From contig CM041465.1 in assembly GCA_023213395.1 (NCBI GenBank), positions 193,199,741 through 193,263,740 of the forward strand: DNA of 64,000 nt. Direction: 5' to 3'. Below the pieces are notes generated by a model. The model made no database searches. It had not been told where the DNA came from and saw nothing but the letters and a program-made list of their open reading frames with translations. The translations under genes and the position numbers were made by a program. This document shows positions 55,690-64,000 of this stretch, piece after piece (the first letter of the stretch is position 1; each line of letters starts with the position of its first letter). This stretch comes from Cycas panzhihuaensis (Eukaryota; Cycadophyta).

Positions 55690-56035
55690 CTCTTTGATGG
55701 GGTGACTTGTCCCCTTATTTGTACCAAGGTCATCCTCCTAAGATATCATCTCTCATCCTCAACTGCCTTGAGCTTTATCTCTTAGAGCCTTAGATCCATC
55801 TACATGTTATAGATCATGTCTTGAGCTTGTAATGTAGGACCAAAATACTCAATTTGAGTTCCTAGTAATATTTGGTCAATAACATTCCATGCCAAAGGAT
55901 CCTTTGATATAGATAAATAAGGAAAAATTAGGTCCATCATCCTCCAGAGCTCTGACAGGGTCACATTACTCTCACCTTCCCATGAAAACATAATGATCGT
56001 GATCAATCTCCTATTAGAAAGGGTAGATAATTAAA
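55690..56035 (-). pseudogene. G0 antisense ORF fragment (tentative)
   Basis: On the minus strand: RRLITIIMFSWEGESNVTLS then ELWRMMDLIFPY, and a charged tail QAQDMIYNM followed by KLKAVEDERRYLRRM. The spacing of an aromatic residue, W-x-GE and VTLSELWRMM resembles the start of the plant-mobile-domain-like antisense ORF of G2. It is antisense to G0, as the G2 ORF is to G2. It is short and the resemblance is weak; it could be chance. Confidence 0.35.
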
Positions 56036-56999
56036 AGGAAAAATAGTAATTAATCATATCTAAAGCATAATAACCAACATACTTACTAGTTATCCTCCTC
56101 TGTTAGCTCACTAATGAGATATCTAATGGGCAAACCCTTATTTTCTCTAGTGTTTTCCCTCTCTAGTAGCCACATCACATTAAAAAACCTTTACGAGTAC
56201 CTATTCTCTACTAAAAAGGTTATTAGAATTTTGTTTTCTTTCTTTCAAAGTAAAAAATATGATGATATAGTTAAAAATATAGTAAGATAGTGTAAAACAT
56301 GATTTCATAATAAAAAATACAATTTCCTAAAATTGGTCCAAATTCACATAATTACATTTTTATTCTTTTATCATCTTTTTAATACTATTACTATGTTTTT
56401 GGCTTTGTATTACTACATTTTTCATAATAAAAATTAATTTAAAAATTATTTTGAAATGAAAATTCATCAAGTATCTTGATCCTCAGTTCATGTCTCTCAA
56501 ATCCTCTATTTGGAGCTAATCTAGAGCCTAAATAACCTATTTACCACCTCTAATAGTAAAAAAATGGCTCTCAAAATCTCTGTCTTTTAACTTTCGTCCA
56601 TGAAGGTAAAATCAAAATTTCTTTTATTTTCTTATAAAAGGGATTCTCCTTTTATTTTTTGGTGATATTTTTCCTTTTGTTCTATTTTATCTCCTTAGGT
56701 TGACAGGTTTCAATTTTGGTTTCTTCAATCATAATCAACATCCTTTCAATCTAGAGTTCTGCCATTTTCTCCCATCAACAAGAGTCCTTTTTATGCTCTT
56801 AAACATCACCCTTTTATTAATGATTCTCTTGGTTTTAAATAAAATAATGTTAGCTTATTCTCTCACTATTGGTAACTCTTATCGAGCTCCAAATTACTAG
56901 TTGTTAATGATCCTAGACTATGGCACTCTTATGCTCCAAAAACCTATATATTAAATATCTAAAACTATGATAGAATTTCACTTTAAAACACCATTTTTG
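56036..56999 (+). other. G0 3' region, no gene seen
   Basis: AT-rich without recognisable frame, part of the long 3' untranslated region of G0. Confidence 0.4.
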
Positions 57000-57170
57000 A
57001 TGAGCTTAAACTACAATAATCTAGCTCCAAAAGGTCACCTACTAATGAGTTTAAACTATGGTAGTCTTGAACTCTAAAAAGTCACCTATTAATAAGCTTA
57101 TAAACTATGGCAATCCATCATATTAAGCACCAAAAAATCACCTATTAATGAGCTTATAAACTATGATAGT
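57000..57170 (+). repeat. 45-56-bp minisatellite, four copies
   Basis: The landmark atgagcttaaactatg or close variants occurs at 57000, 57045, 57092 and 57148, each followed by a tcaccta block. Similar single motifs lie at 49340, 50815 and 51348, so the array may have grown from a motif of the element itself. Confidence 0.7.
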
Positions 57171-57248
57171 TAATCTCTCACACTCAAGCAAAGAGATCTT
57201 CCCTATAAAACATGGTTAATGAGGTGAAACTATGACCACTTGGTTTAA

Positions 57249-57425
57249 AATACCATGCAGTTTATGGGAATTCTTAATAGTACCTTTGGTTCAATGAGTT
57301 ATAAGTCCCATGCAATTTATGGGTACCTCTAATGATGTAATGGATCAAGTTATAAGTCCCATGCAGTTTATGGGTGTCTTTGATGATGTAATGGATAAAG
57401 TTGTAAGCCCCATACAGTTTATGGA
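57249..57425 (+). repeat. 51-55-bp minisatellite, four copies
   Basis: The landmark catgcagtttatggg occurs at about 57254, 57309, 57360 and 57411. Two full units have period 51, so the frame stays open and encodes repeated QFMG and DVMD motifs. It lies 260 bp before the 3' LTR. Confidence 0.8.
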
Positions 57426-57670
57426 AATTCTTATATCAATTCATCTTTTAAGTCCTATCCATTTAGTAAGCATTTTGGTAGTATTTTTCTGTTAATATTA
57501 TAATGTAGTTAAGATTCACTTTTAGTAGTATCTTTGATATTTCTTTCGTTGTATCCTTATATCATCTATTATTTGATTCTATTTTGTACCATTTCTAAGA
57601 GACCTTTATGTTTGACATATTGTTACCTTTCACCCTATTACTTTTATCTCAAATTAGGAGCTTCAAGTAT

Positions 57671-57682
57671 GAAGGGGACAAA
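57671..57682 (+). other. G0 polypurine tract
   Basis: gaaggggacaaa directly before the 3' LTR; imperfect but purine-rich and at the expected place. Confidence 0.6.
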
Positions 57683-59985
57683 TATTTCACCAAAATCAGG
57701 CCTTTGATTGACTCTTGTATATTTTTATGAATTTTCTATTTTGATCATGGGTGTGTTGTTTGTAAATGAAACTATATTTTATGTTGAAAAGGTATAATAA
57801 TGAATGTTTATTAATTTTATATGATTTTGGTGAAATGTTATTATGGATTTATGGAATAATTGATGTTTGGATGATAGAGAGTGTATTTTATAGCTCCCAT
57901 GTATTGATGAATAAAACTATAGTGTTAAAATCTTTTCCTAATCCATTCTAATCCATCTTTTCCTTTTCCTAATCCATTCCAATCTATCTTTTCCTTTGAA
58001 ATACCTTTTTGTTGTCATTTCCCCCCCTTGATTCTTATATTTTGGCTATTAATTTCTAGGTTGTGTTTTCTCTTTGATAAAGCTTTTTTTCTTTAATTTT
58101 TAGAAATACTCTAAGTTTTCTCAAAGTTTATTTGTTAAATTTTTATCATCTTTTTAATATTGCCAAAAACATAATTAATCATATTCTATATAGAAAATCT
58201 TTTTTTTTTTATTATTATGCATTTTTGTTTTAGTTAAACATGTTATTTCTTCTCTATCTTTTGCATGTTTTTTGCCTAAATTTCATGGTAACTCCTTTCT
58301 TACCTAGAAATCCTTGAAACCCTTTAAAATTGATTAGAGGGTTGTAGTTTCATCTTTTGGCAACGAAATAAGTTGAAAAGAAAATTAATCAAGAGGAAAA
58401 ACCTTGGAATTCTTTTGGCTAAAATTTGATTTCCAGATGTTAGTTGAGTCATTTTATCATCTCCTAAATCTTAGTCTAAGATTTAATACCTTTTCAATAA
58501 GTGTGGTAATACTTTTCTACCTTCTTTCTTTTGGATTATGAAAGATTCTTTTGACTTATATTATGCCTAGTATATCTTTTCTTATTCTTCTTAGTTATGA
58601 CTTATTCGTTTCTAGATTTGGTGGTTGTTTTTCTTATAAAGACCTAGGTTGAAGGGTCAATCCTTTGTAGGGTCTATAGGAGTTAGCTATTAAGAAGAGA
58701 GATTTTCCTCTTCTCAACATATATAGCTCTTCTCCTTCCACTCTCCATAGTAGTCTCAACTATTTCTAAGATGATGTTGGTCTTATTCTCCTAGTTTTAG
58801 TGGTAGTTCTTTTGTTCTTCTTAGTTTTTTCCTTTCTTATTACTTACTTTAAAGGAAAATTTGGAGAAACATTGGTGAATAATAGGAAGACTTCTATCAT
58901 GAGGCATACATATAGTTGCAAATTTAAGTAGTTCTTATGGTTTTAATATATATTTTCCTTAATTACCTTCTTCTAACTCCTTCTTATGAAAGATGTTTGG
59001 TTAGAAAAAAGTAAAGGGAATAAGCTTTCTATGATAATATTTACTTTTTTATTTCTTAGAAGGTAGATTAAATTCATGATTTTTATGGTTGCATGTTGTT
59101 AAAATTATCATGAAATCTTGTTATGCTCTTAACTTAGTTTCTTAAATCAATTACATGAATGTTGTTTATGATTGTTTGTTAGATATACATCTTGTATGAC
59201 ATCTCTTATAAGATATTTTGATAAGCTTTAAGATTGCATATTAAGAATTCATTTTGCATGTTATAGTTCTTTGGTTTATCTCTTTTATTTAAAGCCTTTC
59301 CACTATTAAAAGTTATAAAAATCTATCAAGTATCATATATATAAGTGGAAAGAACCTAAGAAATGCCTCATATCATCACATGCTTCATTTTCTAGGTATG
59401 TATGAGTGACTTCTTTTATAAGTATTACTTTTCATTTAATGTATAAGTTTGTTTGAGCTTCTTGAAGTTAATTTTATCTTTATCTTAGACAAGATTCCTT
59501 TTCTTAAAAAAAAAAAAAAAAAGGGTGTATATAGTTCCTTCTTTGTTTGTCAAGTTTGAAGAGTAATTTACCTTTTATTCATTAGTCTCTTAATTATCTT
59601 TGTAACTGTATGATGCTAGATTTAATTACTTTGATCTTTTATATAATTGAATAAACCAAAAATATTAAAAAATATAAGGAGAGGAATAACAATAAACCAT
59701 AAAACAAAAATAAAAGCCATTGTTAGTATAACTCCAAACTTAGATCTCCTCTACTCGATTGTGTAAGCTAGTATATGTTTTCACTAGGTGTCATTTATAT
59801 GTCTTAATTTCATTTAAATTATCTTCAATCATATAACATAGTCAAATAAAGATCCCTCCTTAGGAGTTGGACAAAGTTTGTTATAGGGTTCTTATAGGTT
59901 GTTTGATCTTCCAATATTCAGTATAAATAGAAGAAATATAAAGTTATCAAGAGGTAATCAACCTATATCGATTCCTAAATAACTA
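57683..59985 (+). repeat. G0 3' LTR
   Basis: Starts tatttcaccaaaatc and ends ctaaataacta. Aligns with 19529-21905. A duplicated block (cctaatccattc twice, about 57930-57985) is extra compared with the 5' copy. Confidence 0.85.
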
Positions 59986-61883
59986 GTTAAATTTCTATTT
60001 AGTCTCCTTATTTTTTCTTAAAAAGAACCCTCACTTTTAAGTAAGACCATACTTAAGAAGAAGTTAAACTTTAAATATTAAAAGGATAATTCTAAATGAA
60101 ATAATAAAATCTTTTCTAACCTTATAAGTGGAATGATTAGGACCCCTAAAGTTACCACTCTACATATACTTTTTCCTTTTCTTGAATGTTGTAAACATTA
60201 GTGAAGGGCATTGGCTATAAGGTGTATTAAGTAGTAGGTTAAGGTGTAAACTATTTTCTTGGAGTTTATAGACCAATCTAGACCTACAGGAAGTGAGTGG
60301 CTTAGTTAGAAGTCCTTCACTAGATTTATTACTTGGTATAAATCTGATGTAGGTGGACAAATAATGTTAGAGAGATAGGTTAGCCTTTGATATTCACATG
60401 CCTAGATATATAAATCTTAACTTACTCACATACCAAAGTATATAGAGTCTTTGAACAGCCACCTATGGGTAGGCACCACTAGATAGAATAGCAACTAAGG
60501 GCTTCCTAGAGACCCTTTGAAACTATAGTATTCTAGTTTAGTAGCCCATTAAGTAGATAGATTACAAAGAGACATAAATATGGTAGTTCAAATGCTAGTG
60601 TCAAACACCATTAAACTAAGTGGAACTAATAACTTTTTATCTTGGAAATAATAAGTCAAAAACCTTTTTATTATGAATGATTATTGGGCCTATGTAAAAG
60701 GGGATATTGTTAAATCAACACCCACCAAGGACCTAGATAATCCAAACCTAGAAATTCCTCATGATCCTCTTGCCCTAGCCATCTTCATGGTCAAAGAAAA
60801 TATTGTCCTCTCCTTCCTTCACCTTGTTATTGAAGACTAAGTTGACCAAAATACTAAAATTATTGATACCTTTCATGAAGCTTAAAGCACCATATGCTCA
60901 CTTTATGAGAGAAAAGATGATTCAAGATTAATCACTTTGAAAGATCACCTCTTTTCCATCTATTTTGCTAGTTCTATTGCATCACACCTTACTAAAATTA
61001 AAACTATTAGGAATTAACTCAACAACCTTAGTGCCCCTCTCTCTAACCATGTCTTAGTATTAAGCATTATCAATATCATTACCCCTAAATATAACAACTT
61101 TATTTTCCATCTATATGATACTTTGAGCATTCTAATTTACCAAGGAGTGGTAACTATATTTGACTCTACTCCTACATTCGTGGCCAAAAATTCAAGGAGG
61201 AACTAGCCACATCAATAACCATGTTAGCAACCACCTCAATAGTAATCCTTAGCCCAACAATTTGGTTCTTTGAATCTTAATTAGTAATAACAACAATTAT
61301 AACTATCAAAAAGTTAATAGTAAAGATAAAATATCACCTACTTATATTGTGACAAAAATGGGAATCTTGTGGTAGATTATAAGAGAAGATAAGATGATTT
61401 ATAACTCATACAAAATCGATATGGATAACAGGGACAAAAATTTTAGCAAAACAAAAACTAAGGGAAATATAACATATAATAACAAAGAGACCAAAGGTAC
61501 AAAAGGAATTCTCAGAAAGAAGGCAATGTAGTTAACTCTTAGGGTAACACTAAAAACATATTCTATGCAGCCTTGTCATCTCATTAGGATGATAATTCTT
61601 AGTTAATAGATTCCGGTGCCACTTATCATATGATTGGTATTAAAAACTTGCATGAGGGTAAGGGCTAAACAATTACCTTTAGAGATAATATCACATATAA
61701 TACAACTAAAATTGGTAGAGCCTCCATTGCATTCAAGAACTCTAATATTTACAATCACATTAATAATATTCTTTTAGCACCTAGCATGAAACAAAATTTA
61801 TTATTAGTTAGTTAAATAGAAAAGTAGAACCTTGATGTTCTCTTTAGCCAAGGTGTCTATACCATCACCAATCATGTTGTAGG
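59986..61883 (+). mobile_element. C3: Ty1/copia fragment, cut by a G0-type LTR
   Basis: Plus-strand copia sequence with leader (about 59986-60579), gag and protease. It ends abruptly at 61883 where an LTR starts. Integrase, RT and 3' LTR are not in the window. The left limit and LTR are not identified; the first bases may be flanking DNA. Confidence 0.65.
60580..61883 (+). pseudogene. C3 gag and protease (broken)
   Basis: From ATG 60580: MVVQMLVSNTIKLSGTNNFL, SWK, two stops, then MNDYWAYVKGD, DNPNLEIPHDPLALAIFMV and ICSLYERKDDSRLITLKDHL, typical of copia gag. A knuckle relic reads YCDKNGNLVVDY near 61350 with H and the last C lost. The protease opens LIDSGATYHMIG near 61605, with the catalytic DSGA intact. 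Several stops and frameshifts lie between. The reading frame is cut by the LTR at 61884. Confidence 0.8.
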
Positions 61884-64000
61884 TGTTTCAATAAAATCTA
61901 GCCCTTGATTGACTCTTGTATATTTTTTATAAATTTTATTATTTAATCATGGATATGTTTCTTATAAATGAAACTATATTTTATGTTGAAAAATGTGTAA
62001 TGAGACATGTTTACTTGATTTTATATGATTTTGGTGAAATGTTATCATGGATTTATGGAATGATTGATGTTTAGATGGTGATGAGTATATTTTATAACTT
62101 CCATATATCAATGAATGAAACTTTAGCACTAAAATCCTTCCCTAATCTATTCCAATCCATTTTTTCTTTTGAAATACCTTTTGGTTATCATTTTCCCCCT
62201 TGATTCTTATATTTTAGCTATCAATTTTCTATATTTTTAGGCTTGCATTTAATTTATCACTTCCTTTGGGATGTGTTTTCTCTTTGATGAAGCTATTTGA
62301 CTTTAATTTTTAGCAATGCTCTAATTTTTTTTTCAAAATAGAAAGTTACATTTTTTGTTCAATATAAAATATGATTGATTACATTTTATGTAGAAAATTA
62401 TATTTTTGGCTATTATGCATGTAACTCTTTTAGTTAAATGCATAATTTCTTTTCTATCTTTCACATGTTTTTTGACTAAATTTCATGGTAACTCCTTTTT
62501 TCTCACCCGAAAACCCCTAAAACCCTTTAGAATTGTCTAGAAAGAGTTGTAGTGGCATCTTTTGGCAAGTAAGGAAGTGGAAAAGAAAGATAATCAAGAG
62601 GGAAAAATCTTGGAATTCTCAGAACTTGGATTGTTTTGGCTAAAATCTAATTTCAAGAGGTTATTTGAGTTATCTTATCATTTTCAAAGTCTTAATCTAA
62701 GCTCCAATATTTTTTTAGTAAGTGTGGTAATAATTTTCTACTAACTCTTTTTGGTTTGTAAAATATTCCTTTTGCTTATGTTGTGTTTAGTATATATTTG
62801 CTTCTTCTTCTTGGTTGTGGCATGTTTATTTTTGGTATTGGTAGTTGCTTTCCTTGGAAAGATCTAAGCTATAGGGTCAACCCTTTATGGGGTTTATAGG
62901 AGTTAGCTATTAAGAAGAGAGTTCTTCCTCTTCTCAACATATATAACTCTTCCCCTTCCACTCTCTATAGGAGCCGTAGCTCTTTTCAAGATGATATTGG
63001 TCTCATTCTCCTAGTTTTGGTGACAATTCTTCTATTCTTCTTAAATTTTCCCTTTCTTACTACTCATTTCAAGAGAAAAATTAGAGAAAGATTGGCTAAT
63101 AAGGGGAAGATTGCTACCCTAAGGCACATATATGGTTACAAATTTAAGGAGTTCTTATGGTTTTGATATGTATTTTCCTTGATTTTTTTCTTTCATATCC
63201 TTCTTATGAAAGATGCTTGGTTAGAAAAAAAGTAAAAGGAGTAGAATTTCTATGATAAAGTTTACTTTTTTTCTTTCTTAGGAGATAGATTGAATTCATG
63301 ATTTTTTCTTATGGTTGCAATGTTGTTAAGATTGTCATGAAATCTTTTTATGCTCTTAGTTTCTTAAATTAATTACATGCATGATATTCATGATTATTTG
63401 ATGTATTTACATCTTACATGACATCTCTTACAAGATACCTTGATAAGTTTTAAATTTGTGTGTCAATAATTCATCTTGCATATTATAGTTTTTAGGTTAT
63501 CCCCTTTATTTGAAGTCTTTATAACATTAAAAGTCATAAAAATCTATCAAGTATCATATGTGCAAGTGGAAATAACATAAGAGGAGACTCACATGCTTCA
63601 TCATTTGTGTATGTATGAGTGGCTTCTTTTGTAAGTGTTACTTTTTATTTGAAGTATAAGTTTGTTTAAGGTTATTAAAGGTAGTCTTATCTTTATCCTA
63701 GATAAGATTCTTTTTCTTAAAAAAAAAAACAAAAGTGTATGTAATTCCTTTCTTCTTTATTGAGTTTGAAGAGTAATTTACTTTTATTCATTAGTATTTC
63801 AATTATTTTTTCAAGTATATGATCTTAGATTTGATTAATTTAATATTTCTCATAACTGAATAAATCTAAGATGTTTAAAAATATAAGGAGAGGAATAGTA
63901 ACAAACTAGAAAACAAAAACAAAAAACATTATTAATATAGCTCTAAACTTAGATCTCCTCTACTCAATTATATAGTCCAACATATTTTTTCACTAGGTGT
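61884..64000 (+). repeat. Third G0-type LTR, running off the window
   Basis: Starts tgtttcaataaaatc, the least mutated start of the three copies, and follows 19529-21905 to about position 21710 of that copy, so some 200 bases are outside. The preceding 5-mer is GTAGG. It is the 5' LTR of another element or a solo LTR. Confidence 0.85.

Larger units (their letters stand above)
19529..59985 (+). mobile_element. G0: Tat-lineage Ty3/gypsy element holding three nested insertions
   Basis: Two LTR copies of 2.3-2.4 kb in the same orientation (19529-21905 and 57683-59985) bracket a plus-strand interior with a tRNA-Arg-like primer site, gag, protease and an extra RNase H. G1, G2 and TR-GAG2 are nested inside, each with exact 5-bp target duplications. 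Subtracting them leaves about 13.4 kb. The G0 proteins match those of G2 (gag, protease, linker, second RNase H), so both are the same lineage. RT and integrase are not found. The flanking 5-mers (tttac and gttaa) do not match, so either they mutated or the two LTRs come from different copies. It is the oldest layer of this nest. Confidence 0.75.

Noticed and set aside
57310-57495. Plus-strand frame with repeated QFMG and DVMD motifs as a possible repeat protein
   Set aside because: Open only because the minisatellite unit is 51 bp; it ends after the array and has no upstream coding part.

Overview
The window is nuclear DNA of a seed plant, from a repeat-rich part of a probably large genome. 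I see no intact host gene. Almost every base that can be assigned belongs to decayed LTR retrotransposons nested in one another. They are plant-type Ty1/copia, Ty3/gypsy Tat-lineage (tRNA-Arg-type primer site, extra RNase H, antisense ORF), another Ty3/gypsy with an initiator-Met primer site, and gag-only TR-GAG elements. The only host-like coding trace is a broken SERF/4F5-family fragment near position 2300. The species cannot be told from the sequence.

Left nest (1-18132). A minus-strand copia element (C2; 5' LTR 17677-18132, gag to RNase H 15466-11695) is cut inside its RNase H by a minus-strand gag-only element (TR-GAG1; gag at 1-422, primer site and 5' LTR at 11240-11694). TR-GAG1 is itself interrupted by a complete copia element (C1, 2940-9196, exact TSD TCAAT). 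The SERF/4F5 fragment and several tandem repeats lie in the non-coding body of TR-GAG1.

Right nest (19529-59985). A plus-strand Tat-lineage gypsy element (G0, LTRs 19529-21905 and 57683-59985) holds three later insertions: gypsy G1 (25592-32091, TSD GATTA, plus strand), Tat-lineage gypsy G2 (32488-49156, TSD GAGGC, minus strand, 16.7 kb, 2.7-kb LTRs) and a complete gag-only element TR-GAG2 (51792-55677, TSD TATAT, minus strand). Removing G2 and one TSD copy restores G0's reading frame across the junction. G2 carries gag, protease, RT, RNase H, an integrase whose core is deleted, an antisense ORF resembling the plant mobile domain, and a second RNase H next to its 3' LTR. G0 keeps gag, protease and the second RNase H but has no recognisable RT or integrase, and has minisatellites just before its 3' LTR.

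Right edge (59986-64000). A plus-strand copia fragment (C3: gag and protease) is cut by a third copy of the G0-type LTR, which runs off the window.

All polyproteins are broken by stops, frameshifts or lost catalytic residues. Hand-counted LTR divergence is about 9 percent for C1 and for the start of G1, and about 11 percent for the start of G2, so these are old insertions. Any activity of the family would have to come from copies elsewhere.
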